NCBI RefSeq assembly: GCF_010384365.1
Contig: NZ_CP048397.1
Location: forward strand, 1,364,001 to 1,428,000
Direction of reading: 5' to 3'
From: Streptomyces sp. S4.7
Lineage (GTDB): Bacteria; Actinomycetota; Actinomycetes; Streptomycetales; Streptomycetaceae
DNA: 64,000 bases
Shown here: piece by piece, positions 1-9,058 of the stretch
How the letters are laid out: each line of letters starts with the position of its first letter
Position numbering within the stretch: position 1 is the first letter of the stretch
Notes under the pieces: generated by a model
What the model was told of the DNA's origin: nothing
The model's input: only the letters and a program-made list of their open reading frames with translations
Databases searched by the model: none
Translations under genes and position numbers: made by a program

Positions 1-1
1 G

Positions 2-799
2 CTGTTCGACGACTTCGACTACAGCGGCCACAGCGATCCGAAGATCGCCGCGAACGGCTGGAGCGTCCGCGCGAACTCGGGCGGTCCGGGTGTGCCCGGG
101 GCCAGTTGGGTGCCGGAGAACGTCACGTTCGCCGACCAGGGCGGCAACTCGGTGATGAATCTGGAGACGTCCACCGCCGGGACGGCCGCGTCCACGGAAC
201 AGACGGAGATCCTCACCCGGTCCATGAAGTTCCGCGACGGGACGTACGCGGCGCGGGTGCAGTTCAGCGACGCGCCCAGGTCCGGCCCGGACGGCGACCG
301 TCTCGTCCAGACGTTCTTCACCATCAACGACCTCAAGGCGCCGATGGCGGACGACTACGCGGAGTACGACTTCGAGTATCTGCCGAACGGCGGCTGGGGC
401 GAACCGGCCAACATCCTCTACACCACCTCGTGGGAGACCTACCGCCCCGACCCCTGGGAGGCCGTCAACCAGCACAGCGAGGTCCGGCAGAGCTACGCCG
501 GGTGGCACGACCTGGTGGTGACCATCGACGACAGCGCCATCACCTACTACGTCGACGGTCAGCACTTCGGGACGCACGGGGCCGCGTATCTGCCGGAGCG
601 GCCGATGTCGATCAACTTCAACCAGTGGCTGATCGACCTGGCGGGCCAGACCAGCACCACGCCGCGCTCGTACGACCAGCGGGTGGACTACGTCCTGCAT
701 GTGAAGGACCAGGTCCTCAGCCCCGCCCAGGTGGGCGCGCTGGTGAGCGGGTACCGCGCGGCGGGCACGACGTTCGAGGACACGGTGCCGGCGGTCTGA
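2..799 (+). CDS. GH16-like secreted glycosidase, C-terminal part
   Basis: The 5' end lies outside the window; the reading frame is open from base 2 and stops at 797-799. The visible 265 residues look like a concanavalin-A-like beta-sandwich. Bases 362-376 encode E-Y-D-F-E, which fits the GH16 catalytic E-x-D-x-E pattern. Aromatic-rich strands follow (WHDLVVTIDD, ITYYVDG, INFNQWLIDL), as in that family. The family hydrolyses beta-glucans or galactans; the substrate cannot be told from sequence. The missing N-terminus probably carries a signal peptide and perhaps other domains. It lies in a run of secreted degradative enzymes, which fits extracellular polysaccharide breakdown. A non-catalytic lectin-like role is possible. 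Confidence 0.6.
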   Translation: MFDDFDYSGHSDPKIAANGWSVRANSGGPGVPGASWVPENVTFADQGGNSVMNLETSTAGTAASTEQTEILTRSMKFRDGTYAARVQFSDAPRSGPDGDRLVQTFFTINDLKAPMADDYAEYDFEYLPNGGWGEPANILYTTSWETYRPDPWEAVNQHSEVRQSYAGWHDLVVTIDDSAITYYVDGQHFGTHGAAYLPERPMSINFNQWLIDLAGQTSTTPRSYDQRVDYVLHVKDQVLSPAQVGALVSGYRAAGTTFEDTVPAV

Positions 800-1051
800 G
801 GGGTCCGGGAGTGGGACGGGAGGCGGGCACGCGGCCCAAGCTCAGCGGTCGCTTAGCGTCGCCTTAAGCGGACCATAAGGATCCTCTTCACCCCGTCCCA
901 GCAGGCCGTTCCCGGGTTTCGAGGGGCTAGCTTGCTGAGGGCCGGAGCGGGACGGCCACCGGTGGCGCCGTGTGCAACGGAGGTCACGCCGCCGGGAGTT
1001 CGCCCCGCTCCGCTTCCCCTCGCTCGTGCCGCTCAGAAGGAGACCGGATCC

Positions 1052-2083
1052 ATGACCGCTCGTCGCAGGACCACTGGAATCGTCGTGCTGGGTGTCGCGC
1101 CGCTCGCCCTCGTCGGGCTCGCGGCCGTCCCCGCCGCCGCCCACGGCTCGATGACGGACCCGGTCAGCCGTGTGTCCGCCTGCTTCGCGGAAGGGCCCGA
1201 GAGTCCGAAGTCGGCGGCCTGCAAGGCGGCGGTCGCGGCCAGTGGTACGCAGGCGTTCTACGACTGGAACGAGGTCAACATCGCGAACGCCGCGGGCAAC
1301 CACAAGTCGATCATCCCGGACGGCAAGCTCTGCTCGGCGGGCCGCGACAAGTACAAGGGGCTCGACCTGCCGCGCGGCGACTGGCCCTCGTCGCCCTTCA
1401 CCGCGGGCAACCGCACCTTCACCTACAAGGCGACCGCCCCGCACAAGGGCTCCTTCGAGCTGTACATCACCAAGGACGGGTACGACCCGGGCAAGGCCCT
1501 GGCGTGGTCCGACCTGGAGGACAAGCCGTTCGCCAAGGTCACCGACCCGAAGCTGGTGAACGGCGCCTATGTCTTCGACGGCATCGTCCCCGCCAGGTCC
1601 GGCCGTCATCTGATCTACTCGATCTGGCAGCGTTCGGACAGCCCCGAGGCTTTCTACACCTGCTCCGACGTGGTCTTCGGCGCCGACAACGGCGGCTCGG
1701 CCGCCGCGCCCGAGGCGTCCGCCCCCTCCGAGGCCGATGTCGAGGAGGGCGCGTCCAAGTCCACCGTCGACCACGACGGACACGGTGGTGACGGCCCCGA
1801 GCAGGCCGGGGAGTCCGGGACGGAGACCGCGGTGAAGGACGTCGGCGGTTACGAGGAGCCGGCCGGCGAGCCCGGGGCCAACGCCCCGGAGGCGAACGAG
1901 GCCGGTGCGGCCGAGCCGCAGCCGGCGGGTGGTTCGGAGAACCTCGCCGAGACCGGTGGCGACAGCACCACGCCGTACATCGCGGCGGGCGGCGCGGCGA
2001 TCCTCGCCGCGGGCGCGGCCGTGATGTTCGGTACGGTCCGCCGCAAGGCCCAGCCCGCGGGCGGCGGCCGGCACAGCCGCTGA
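1052..2083 (+). CDS. Cell-wall-anchored AA10 lytic polysaccharide monooxygenase
   Basis: This 343-residue protein has a signal peptide ending at AAA-30, so mature His31 starts HGSMTDP, the amino-terminal half of the AA10 copper histidine brace. His131 (TAPHKGSF) is the likely second ligand. AA10 enzymes cleave crystalline chitin or cellulose oxidatively. An acidic, Ala/Glu/Pro-rich linker follows the catalytic domain at about residues 215-295. At 298-302 there is LAETG, then a hydrophobic helix and an RRK tail, the layout of a class E sortase substrate. ATG 1052 is chosen because AGAAGGAGA lies just upstream; a longer open frame back to 932 has no support. Most Streptomyces AA10 proteins are freely secreted, so wall anchoring is notable. 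Confidence 0.9.
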   Translation: MTARRRTTGIVVLGVAPLALVGLAAVPAAAHGSMTDPVSRVSACFAEGPESPKSAACKAAVAASGTQAFYDWNEVNIANAAGNHKSIIPDGKLCSAGRDKYKGLDLPRGDWPSSPFTAGNRTFTYKATAPHKGSFELYITKDGYDPGKALAWSDLEDKPFAKVTDPKLVNGAYVFDGIVPARSGRHLIYSIWQRSDSPEAFYTCSDVVFGADNGGSAAAPEASAPSEADVEEGASKSTVDHDGHGGDGPEQAGESGTETAVKDVGGYEEPAGEPGANAPEANEAGAAEPQPAGGSENLAETGGDSTTPYIAAGGAAILAAGAAVMFGTVRRKAQPAGGGRHSR

Positions 2084-2093
2084 CGTACGGCAT

Positions 2094-2131
2094 CCGCGGG
2101 GCTCCGGACCGATCGGTCCGGAGCCCCGCGG
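2094..2131. terminator. Bidirectional terminator, perfect 38-bp palindrome
   Basis: Both 19-nt arms are perfectly complementary. It lies 10 nt after the LPMO stop and 37 nt from the stop of the convergent lipase gene, so it can end both transcripts. There is no long T run, which is usual in Streptomyces. Confidence 0.85.
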
Positions 2132-2168
2132 CATGTCCCGCGCCGTGTCCCGCGGTCGTGCCGTCGGC

Positions 2169-3074
2169 TCAGCCGACGACCGAGGCGCAGGTCGTCGGTG
2201 TGGCACGGGCCGGATCGAGCGCGTTGGCCACCTCGTGGAAGGCGATCCGGTCGATCAGCCCGATCGCCAGGTGCTCGGAGACGTTCACCGCGCACAGGTC
2301 CTGGAGGGTGACGTTGCGTACGTCCGGCCCGGACAGGAACTGGCTGCGGTACGGCGTGACCACCTGGTCGTAACGGGTCGCGATGACGGTGTACTTGACC
2401 CCGGGCACGGTGTCACCGCCCGCGTTGAGCTTCGTGAGGAACGCCGATCCGGCGATCTGGTCGGCGAGTCCGGGGGTCTTCTCGGTGAGCAGGTCCTCCG
2501 CGCCGGGGAAGTGCGGCAGCAGTTTCGTCAGGCCGAGCAGGGTCGTGCCGTGGTTGTCGGGCGCGAGTCCGACCAGGGCGTTCACCTTCTGTGCCCCGCC
2601 GAGGAACTTGAGGTAGTGGCGGGGCATCATGCCGCCCTGGGAGTGGCCGACGATGTCGGCCTCCGGGGCGCCCGTGGCGGCGAGTACCCGGTCGACGTAC
2701 GCGCTCAACTGCTCGGCCGACTTGTCGATGGGGCCGAGACCGTTGAAGAACGGCACGCCGGGGAGCTGCCCGTAGTCGAGGGAGAAGACGCAGTAGCCGC
2801 GGTTCACCAGGTACGGGGCGAGACCGAGCCAGTTGTCGACGGAGTTCCCGAAGGTACCGTGGACGAGGACGACGGGGCGGGGGTGGGCGGCCGACGGCTT
2901 GCAGGAGTAGTTGTTCCAGCCGCTGCTCGCGGCGGCGGCGTTGACGGACGCGGGGGCGGTGACGGCTGTCGGGGTCGCGGTGGGGGCGGCCGCGACGGCG
3001 GGGGCGGTGGTGGCGGCCGAGACCGCCAGCAGCAGCGCCGCCAGCGGTCCGAACGCGCGTTTCCAGGGCAGCAT
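2169..3074 (-). CDS. Secreted alpha/beta-hydrolase lipase
   Basis: The 301-residue protein has a signal peptide over about residues 1-30, an Ala/Thr/Pro-rich stretch to about 50, then an alpha/beta-hydrolase domain. The oxyanion-hole motif HGT is at 72-74 and the nucleophile Ser145 sits in GHSQGG. A conserved late Asp/His pair (YDQVV, SEHLAIG) supplies the other triad residues. It resembles Streptomyces secreted triacylglycerol lipases and esterases related to the S. cinnamoneus enzyme, which hydrolyse esters outside the cell. ATG 3074 is preceded by AAGGAG at 8 nt. The gene is monocistronic, convergent with the LPMO gene, and has repeated operator-like sites upstream. Confidence 0.85.
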   Translation of the reverse strand: MLPWKRAFGPLAALLLAVSAATTAPAVAAAPTATPTAVTAPASVNAAAASSGWNNYSCKPSAAHPRPVVLVHGTFGNSVDNWLGLAPYLVNRGYCVFSLDYGQLPGVPFFNGLGPIDKSAEQLSAYVDRVLAATGAPEADIVGHSQGGMMPRHYLKFLGGAQKVNALVGLAPDNHGTTLLGLTKLLPHFPGAEDLLTEKTPGLADQIAGSAFLTKLNAGGDTVPGVKYTVIATRYDQVVTPYRSQFLSGPDVRNVTLQDLCAVNVSEHLAIGLIDRIAFHEVANALDPARATPTTCASVVG

Positions 3075-3159
3075 CGAGCGATCTCCTTGCGGCTCAAGGG
3101 GAAGAGGCGATAGCTGTCAGCCCTGTGGCCCGGACCACATCATTGGCTGTGCTCATGCC

Positions 3160-3204
3160 AAGTTACGCACGGGTAGGAACTGGAAGGGAAGTTACGCGTC
3201 GGTA
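3160..3204. promoter_or_regulatory. Two direct operator-like repeats upstream of lipase
   Basis: A 16-bp unit AAGTTACGC(A/G)(C/T)(G/C)GGTA occurs at 3160-3175 and 3189-3204, 29 bp apart. Within the second copy, TTAC and GTAA form a short inverted repeat. The sites lie 86-130 bp upstream of the lipase start. TTAC/GTAA half-sites resemble actinobacterial TetR-type operators of lipid genes, but the regulator is unknown. Confidence 0.4.
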
Positions 3205-3295
3205 AAAATTGAACGAATGCCAACGCCGCGCCGGCGACACGGCCCAGGTCCGCCGCGCGCCGGCGCCACCACGCGGACCACCACGGCCCGCCCCG

Positions 3296-4297
3296 TCACG
3301 CGCGGTGCGGCGCGCGCGCCCGTACGGCGAGCGTGCCGGGGACGACCGCCCGGGGGCCGAACCTGGCGCGGGCCCGGTCCGCCACCGCCTCGATGCGGCG
3401 CGCCCGGTCGTCCACGGGGTCGAACGTGAGCTGACGGGTGGCCCGTTCGGCCGGGGTCAGCCCCTCGGCCCGCAGCGACAGGGCCCGTACCCGCGCCCGC
3501 TGGAGCCCGAGCGAGTCATGGATCCGGTAGGCGGCGCCGATGAGCGCGACGGAGTGCGCGGTGGGTTCGCGCAGCGTGCGGGCGCGGGTCGTCGTGGAGC
3601 GGTCGGCGTAGCGCACCGTGAGCGTCAGTGAGCGGCACACCTGCCCCTCGACCCGCAGTCGGCCCCCCAGCTCCTCGGTGATCGAGAGCAGCGCGGACCG
3701 GTGCCGGTCCTGGTCCAACTCGTCGTGGGAAAAGGCCCGTTCGGCGGCGAGCGAGCGAGCGGACGCGTTCGGGACGACCGTCGTACGGTCGATGCCGTGG
3801 GCCTTCTCGTACACCTCGCGCCCCATCCGCACCCCGGCGACCCGTTGCAGTGTCGACAGCGGGACGGCCGCCGCCTTCCCCACGGTGCCGAGTCCGTACG
3901 AGCGGAGCGTACGGGCGGTCGCCGCGCCGACCCCCGGCAACGCCGCGACCGGCAGCGACTCCAGGAACTCCGCGACCGCCCGCACCTCGTCCGGGACGGT
4001 CAGCGTGGTGCCCGGCGCGGCCTGACGCGCGGCCATCCCGGCGAGCATCGGGGTGGCGGCGACGCCGATCGCACAGCCGGCCCCGACGTGCGCGAGCGCC
4101 CGCACCCGCAGGACGGCGGCGATCTGGGCCGCGTCCTGACCGAAGTACCGCTCGGCACCGCCCACATCGACCAGCGCGGAGTCCGGCGGCAGCGCCTGGA
4201 CGACCGGGCTGAGGTCGTCGATCAGCCCGAGCAGGGCGGGCAGCGCGGCCTCGATCCCGGTCTCGGCCTCGTGGTGGAACCGTACGCAGAGGATCAT
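3296..4297 (-). CDS. ImuB-like Y-family polymerase homologue
   Basis: This 333-residue protein has Y-family thumb and little-finger regions: the helix-hairpin-helix stretch LPGVGAATARTLRSYGLGTVG and a C-terminal domain with DQDRHRSALLSITEELGGRLR. The catalytic core looks degenerate. The first strand reads MILCVRFHHE rather than a D-x-D strand. The SIDEAFLDV motif is replaced by PPDSALVDVGG, which lacks the DE pair. RQLTFD late in the protein may be a beta-clamp-binding motif. ImuB proteins are inactive Y-family paralogues that bring DnaE2 to the clamp for damage-induced mutagenesis. ATG 4297 overlaps the dnaE2 stop (ATGA), so translation is coupled; an ATG at 4324 is possible. It is shorter than mycobacterial ImuB. 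Confidence 0.75.
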   Translation of the reverse strand: MILCVRFHHEAETGIEAALPALLGLIDDLSPVVQALPPDSALVDVGGAERYFGQDAAQIAAVLRVRALAHVGAGCAIGVAATPMLAGMAARQAAPGTTLTVPDEVRAVAEFLESLPVAALPGVGAATARTLRSYGLGTVGKAAAVPLSTLQRVAGVRMGREVYEKAHGIDRTTVVPNASARSLAAERAFSHDELDQDRHRSALLSITEELGGRLRVEGQVCRSLTLTVRYADRSTTTRARTLREPTAHSVALIGAAYRIHDSLGLQRARVRALSLRAEGLTPAERATRQLTFDPVDDRARRIEAVADRARARFGPRAVVPGTLAVRARAPHRA

Positions 4298-7200
4298 CCC
4301 GCGCTCCCCGGACTCGAATGCCACAACTTCCGCCCCGTGGGCAGCCCTTCACCGGGCGGCTGGAGATCGGCCCAGGGGTTCATCGCGTAGCCCGTGGGCA
4401 TCTCGATGCGCCTGCCGTTGTCCGCCCCGGCCCCCGGGCCCGGTGCCGGGGTGTCCAGCGCGGCGGCGACCGCCTCCAGGCCGCCCTTCTCCCGCAGTTC
4501 GACCAGCTCCGCCAGGTTCCAGGCCGCCGCGCCGACCACGCTCATGCTCCGCGCGCCGCGCCGCTGCACCACCCCGCGCACCAGCAGCAGCCAGGAGTGG
4601 AAGACGGTGTGCGCGCACGCCTCGTGGCTGTCGTCGAAGAAGGCGAGGTCGACCAGGCCCGTGCCGTCGTCGAGCGTCGTGAAGATGACCCGCTTGCCGG
4701 AGCGGATCGGCGGGGTCTGGGTGGCCACCTTGGCGCCGGCGACCAGGACGGTCCTGCCGTGCGGCACCTCCCGCAGCCGTTTCGCCGACATCACGCCCAA
4801 CTCCTCCAGGAACGCGTAGTGGTCCGCCATCAGATGGCGGGACGCGTCCATGCCGAGTACGCCGAGTTCGGCGCTCAGCCGCTCCGTGTCGCCCAGGTCG
4901 GGCAGCCCGGCGGGGGCTGTCCGCCGCCCTCCGTCCAGGGGGAGCTGGTCCCCGTGGGCACCCGCCCGCCGTGTCGCACCGTGCAGTTCCGACAGATGCA
5001 GCAGCAGATCCCGCCTGTTGGCGCCGAACTCGTCCAACGCGCCCACCTGCGCCAGCCGTTCGGCGACCGGGCGGCCGGGCCTGGCGCGCTGCCAGAAGTC
5101 CAGCAGCGAGGAGTAGGGCCGGCCGGCCTCGATCCGCGCGGTCTCGGCCTCGCTGATGCCGTGGACATCGGACAGCGCGAGCCGCACCCCCCAAGCACCG
5201 GACACCAGTTCGATTCTATGGACCGCCGCCGACCGGTTCACATCCAGCGGCAGCACCGGCACCCCGCGCCGCCGCGCGTCCGCCAGCAGCAGCCGTTTCG
5301 GGTACATGCCGGGGTCGTGCGTCAGCAGCCCGGCGAGGAACGCCGCCGGATGGTGCGCCTTGAGCCAGGCCGACTGGTACGTCGGTACGGCGAAGGCGAC
5401 GGCGTGCGCCTTGCAGAAGCCGTACGACCCGAAGGCCTCGATGATCTCCCAGGCGCGGCCGACGACCTCGGCCGTGTATCCCTTCTCCCCGGCCGTCCGC
5501 TCGAACCAGAGCCGGATCTTCGCCTGCGACTCGGGGTGGGAGAGCCCTCTGCGGACCCGGTCCGCCTCCTCCCGGCCGCAGCCCGTCATGATGTCGAGCA
5601 TCCGGATGATCTGCTCGTGGAAGACGACCACACCGTAGGTCTCGCGCAGCGCCTCCTCCAGATCGTCGTGCGGGTAGCGGACGGGCGCGCGGCCGTGCCG
5701 GGCCTCGATGAAGGGCCGCACCATGTCGGCGGCGACGGGGCCGGGCCGGAAGAGCGAGATGTCGACCACCAGGTCGTGGAACGTGGCGGGCTGGAGCCTG
5801 CCGACCAGATCGCGCTGGCCGGGCGACTCGATCTGGAAGCAGCCGAGGGTCTCGGCGGAGCGGATGAGGCGGTACGTCTGCGGGTCGTCCTCCGGCACCT
5901 GCGCCGGATCGTCGATGTCCAGTTCCTCGCCGGTGGCGCGCCCGATCTCGGCGACCGCGTGCGCCATCGCCGACTGCATCCGCACACCCAGCACATCGAG
6001 CTTGAGCAGTCCCAGCTTCTCGACGTCGTCCTTGTCGAACTGGGACATGGGGAAGCTCTCACCGCTGGTCGGCACGACCGGCGTGCGGCGCAGCAGCGAG
6101 GAGTCGGAGAGCAGCACTCCGCAGGGGTGCATGGCCATGGTGCGCGGCAGCGCGTCCAGCGCCTCCACCAGGTCCCACAGCCGGGCGTGCCCCGTCCCCT
6201 CCCGCCGCGACTCCTTCGCGACCTCGCGCAGTTCGGGCAGTTCGTCCATCGCCGCGCGGGCGTCGCGCGCCCGGATGTGCGGGAAGGACTTGGCGATCCG
6301 GTCGATCTCGGCCGGGTCCATGGACAGGGCGGCGCCCACGTCCCGTACGGCGTGGCGGACCCGGTAGGTCTCCGGCATCGCGACGGCGGCGACCCGCTCG
6401 GGGCCGAAGCGGTCGAGGATCGCGCGGTAGACCTCCAGGCGCCGCGCGGACTCGACGTCGATGTCGATGTCCGGGAGTTCGAACATCTTCGGGTCGGCGA
6501 GCCTGCGCTCGGAGAGGAAACGCTCCATCAGCAGTCCGTGCGCGACCGGATCGGCGTGCGCGATCCCCAGCAGGTGGTTGACCAGCGAGCCGGCCCCGGA
6601 GCCGCGCGCCGCGACCCGGATGCCCATCCCCCGTACGTCGTCCACGACCTGGGCGACGGTAAGGAAGTACGAGGGGTAGCCGAGCCGCTCGATCGTGCCC
6701 AGCTCGGCCTCCACCCGGTCCCAGTACGCCCGGTCCCGGTCGTAGCCGCGCAGCACCATGGCCGCGGCCACCCTCGACCGGAGCACCCGTGCGGCGGTCC
6801 GCCGGCCGGCGCCGACCAGCCTCGGCTCGGGGAAGTGGACGGCGCCGATCCCGAGATCGCCCTTGGGGTCGACCCGGCAGCTCTCGGCCGTCTCCCGTGT
6901 CATGGCCAGCAGCCGGTGCGCGGTGCCCGGCCCGAGCCCGGCCGATTCGGCCACCAGCTCGGCGGTACGGGCCATCGCCGCCGGGTCCTTGAGCCAGCGC
7001 TCCCCGCTGTCCAGGCCCTTGCGCGGGTCGATGGGCACCAGTCCGCGGGCGGCGTCGAGGACATCGGCGACCGGGCCCTGACCGGGGTCGGCGTACCGTA
7101 CGGCGTTGCCGAGCACGGCCCGTACGCCCTGCTCGACGGCGAAGCCGAGGGTACGGGCGGCGTGCCGCAGCGATCCCGGCCCGGTGCCCCCGCGCCCGTG

Positions 7201-7770
7201 GTGGACGACCTCCAGACGCAGGGCGCCGCCGTAGATCTCCCGCCAGGCGGCGAGCAGCCGGGCGGCGTCGCCGGTCCGGCCGGCGGCCAGGGCCCGGCCG
7301 ATGCCGGAGTCGGGGCCGAGGAGCACGGTGACGCCCTCGCCGTGATTGTCCTGCCAGGGCAGCAGCGGGCCGCCGTCCCCCGCGGCGTGCGCGGTGGTGA
7401 CGAGTCGGCACAGATCGGCCCAGCCTGCGGCGCCGTCACGGGCGAGGAAGACGGTGCGGGGCGCGGACTCGTCGACGAAGGCGCCGCCGCGCACCGGGGT
7501 GCGCCGCCGTACGGCGGGGGTCCGGCCCCGCTCACGTACCGGCCCGCCGGCCGGTTCGGCCACGGCCAGCTCCACTCCGAACAGTGGTCTGATCCCCTGT
7601 CCCTCGCACGCGTCGATGAAGCGGACGGCGCCGCCGAGGGTGTCGCGGTCGGTCAGGGCGAGGGCGTCCATGTCCCGTGCGGCGGCGCTCTCGGCCAGCT
7701 GCTCGGGATGGGAGACCCCGTACCGCAGGGAGAACCCCGAGACGGTATGCAGATGCGTGAACCCGGGCAT
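4294..7770 (-). CDS. dnaE2: Error-prone DNA polymerase DnaE2
   Basis: This 1158-residue C-family DNA polymerase has a PHP domain at the N-terminus (HLHTVSGFSLRYG), a palm with the catalytic motif PDIDIDVESARR, and a C-terminal OB-fold region. Length and sequence fit the DnaE2 subgroup, which performs translesion, mutagenic synthesis in the cytoplasm. ATG 7770 is chosen over GTG 7776 because AGGAGG lies 5 nt upstream of the ATG and abuts the GTG. A LexA box lies about 56 bp upstream and the ImuB-like gene overlaps the 3' end, so the two form an SOS operon. Confidence 0.95.
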   Translation of the reverse strand: MPGFTHLHTVSGFSLRYGVSHPEQLAESAAARDMDALALTDRDTLGGAVRFIDACEGQGIRPLFGVELAVAEPAGGPVRERGRTPAVRRRTPVRGGAFVDESAPRTVFLARDGAAGWADLCRLVTTAHAAGDGGPLLPWQDNHGEGVTVLLGPDSGIGRALAAGRTGDAARLLAAWREIYGGALRLEVVHHGRGGTGPGSLRHAARTLGFAVEQGVRAVLGNAVRYADPGQGPVADVLDAARGLVPIDPRKGLDSGERWLKDPAAMARTAELVAESAGLGPGTAHRLLAMTRETAESCRVDPKGDLGIGAVHFPEPRLVGAGRRTAARVLRSRVAAAMVLRGYDRDRAYWDRVEAELGTIERLGYPSYFLTVAQVVDDVRGMGIRVAARGSGAGSLVNHLLGIAHADPVAHGLLMERFLSERRLADPKMFELPDIDIDVESARRLEVYRAILDRFGPERVAAVAMPETYRVRHAVRDVGAALSMDPAEIDRIAKSFPHIRARDARAAMDELPELREVAKESRREGTGHARLWDLVEALDALPRTMAMHPCGVLLSDSSLLRRTPVVPTSGESFPMSQFDKDDVEKLGLLKLDVLGVRMQSAMAHAVAEIGRATGEELDIDDPAQVPEDDPQTYRLIRSAETLGCFQIESPGQRDLVGRLQPATFHDLVVDISLFRPGPVAADMVRPFIEARHGRAPVRYPHDDLEEALRETYGVVVFHEQIIRMLDIMTGCGREEADRVRRGLSHPESQAKIRLWFERTAGEKGYTAEVVGRAWEIIEAFGSYGFCKAHAVAFAVPTYQSAWLKAHHPAAFLAGLLTHDPGMYPKRLLLADARRRGVPVLPLDVNRSAAVHRIELVSGAWGVRLALSDVHGISEAETARIEAGRPYSSLLDFWQRARPGRPVAERLAQVGALDEFGANRRDLLLHLSELHGATRRAGAHGDQLPLDGGRRTAPAGLPDLGDTERLSAELGVLGMDASRHLMADHYAFLEELGVMSAKRLREVPHGRTVLVAGAKVATQTPPIRSGKRVIFTTLDDGTGLVDLAFFDDSHEACAHTVFHSWLLLVRGVVQRRGARSMSVVGAAAWNLAELVELREKGGLEAVAAALDTPAPGPGAGADNGRRIEMPTGYAMNPWADLQPPGEGLPTGRKLWHSSPGSAG

Positions 7771-7825
7771 CCGCACCTCCTGATCGATCCGCTCTCACCT
7801 CCCCCGCTCCCACCATAGATGAGTA

Positions 7826-7841
7826 TCGAACGTTTGTGCGA
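7826..7841. promoter_or_regulatory. LexA (SOS) box of the dnaE2 operon
   Basis: The sequence TCGAACGTTTGTGCGA matches the actinobacterial SOS box CGAAC-N4-GTTCG with one mismatch. It sits 56-71 bp upstream of the dnaE2 ATG, where LexA would block the promoter. Damage-induced loss of LexA would release dnaE2 and the ImuB-like gene. Confidence 0.85.
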
Positions 7842-7903
7842 CATCATGGCTCGTCAGCCATCCGGACCCCTCCGACCTGCGGTAACACCGGGCGCACGGA
7901 AAA

Positions 7904-7933
7904 GCCCGGCCCGCCGGTGACGGCGGGCCGGGC
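7904..7933 (-). terminator. Terminator of the 361-residue S1 protease gene
   Basis: A perfect 13-bp GC-rich stem closes a 4-nt loop. It lies 40 nt beyond the protease stop, and on the minus strand the hairpin is followed by TTTT. It separates the protease from the divergent dnaE2 control region. Confidence 0.85.
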
Positions 7934-7972
7934 CTCTTGTTCCTGTGGTGCGCCTTCGGTCTGTCCGTACGG

Positions 7973-9058
7973 TCAGCCGATCTCGGCACCGAACGCCGAG
8001 AGCGCCTCCGGCACCGGCTGGAAGAAGGTCTCGCCACCCGAGGAGCAGTCACCGCTGCCGCCCGAGGTCAGACCCAGCGCGGTGTCACCGGCGAAGAGCG
8101 AGCCGCCGCTGTCGCCGGGCTCGGCGCAGACCGTGGTCTGGATGAGGCCCTCGACGACGTCGCCGCCTCCGTAGTCCACGGTGGCGTCGAGCGCGGTGAC
8201 CTCACCGTCGTGCACCTGGGTGGTGGAGCCGCTGCGCGAGACCGCCTGGCCGACGGTCGCGTCGCCCGCCTGCGCGATGGCCTGCGTGCTGCCGTCGTAC
8301 AGGTCGACCTCGCTCGGGTGCTCCGTGGAGCCGGTGTACTTGACGAGCGCGAAGTCGTTGCCCGGGAACTGCGAGTCCACCATGGAGCCGATCTCGGCGC
8401 CGCCGGCGGAGTCGGACCAGGAGCTGCCCGTCGTACCGCAGTGGCCCGCGGTGATGAAGTGCGGCTCGCCGCCGACGACGACGTTGAAGCCGAGGGAACA
8501 GCGGCCACCGCCGGAGTGGATGGCCTCGCCGCCGGCTATGAACTTCTTGAACTCCCCGGCGGTCTTCTTCAGTTCGGCCTTGGCACCGAGCTTCTCCACG
8601 GCCTTGGTGAGCTTGTTGAGCGCGGCACCCTTGACGGTGCTGTCCGCCGTGACGACGACCTTGTTGGTGACCGGGTCGACGGCCACGGCCGTGCCGGGGG
8701 TGCTCGCCTTGCCCGTGAGGGAGCCGCGGGCGTCCTTCAGCTCGGCGAGGGAGTGCGCCACGACCTTCGCCTTGGCGCCCGCCTCGCGCACGGTCTCGGC
8801 GGCCTTCTCGTCCACGACGTTGACGACCAGGGCCTTGGTCTTGCTGTCGTAGTACGAGCCGGCCGCGTCGCCGGCCAGGTCGCCGACGAGGCTGGATGCG
8901 AGCTTTCCGGCCGCCGGCGCCGACAGCGTCTTCGCCGTGGTCGCGCCGGCGTCCTCACTGGCGTTCGCAGTCTGGAAGGAAATCCCGGCCACGACCATGG
9001 CGGTGACGGCGCTGCTCGCGATCGCCACGCGCTTCCTGGAAATGCGACGGTGCTTCAA
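7973..9058 (-). CDS. Secreted S1 serine protease (streptogrisin-like) with long propeptide
   Basis: A chymotrypsin-fold protease precursor of 361 residues. Signal peptide about 1-33, then a propeptide of about 140 residues, longer than that of streptogrisin B. The mature enzyme starts near residue 176 (AGGEAIHSG). The catalytic triad is His206 (TAGHC), Asp235 (GNDFAL) and Ser317 (GDSGG), with the usual disulphide cysteines. The long pro-region resembles alpha-lytic-protease foldases, which assist folding and are then cleaved off. The start is TTG 9058 with AGGAGG 6 nt upstream. It is transcribed alone from a 425-bp upstream gap. Cleavage specificity cannot be set by eye. Confidence 0.9.
   Translation of the reverse strand: MKHRRISRKRVAIASSAVTAMVVAGISFQTANASEDAGATTAKTLSAPAAGKLASSLVGDLAGDAAGSYYDSKTKALVVNVVDEKAAETVREAGAKAKVVAHSLAELKDARGSLTGKASTPGTAVAVDPVTNKVVVTADSTVKGAALNKLTKAVEKLGAKAELKKTAGEFKKFIAGGEAIHSGGGRCSLGFNVVVGGEPHFITAGHCGTTGSSWSDSAGGAEIGSMVDSQFPGNDFALVKYTGSTEHPSEVDLYDGSTQAIAQAGDATVGQAVSRSGSTTQVHDGEVTALDATVDYGGGDVVEGLIQTTVCAEPGDSGGSLFAGDTALGLTSGGSGDCSSGGETFFQPVPEALSAFGAEIG

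Noticed and set aside
842..2206. 454-residue minus-strand frame opposite the LPMO gene
   Set aside because: No domain, antisense to a well supported gene, and crosses the terminator palindrome at 2094-2131.
4318..7818. 1166-residue open frame on the plus strand opposite dnaE2
   Set aside because: It is the antisense shadow of a clear polymerase gene. High G+C suppresses stops, and the product is rich in Arg, Gly and Pro with no domain.
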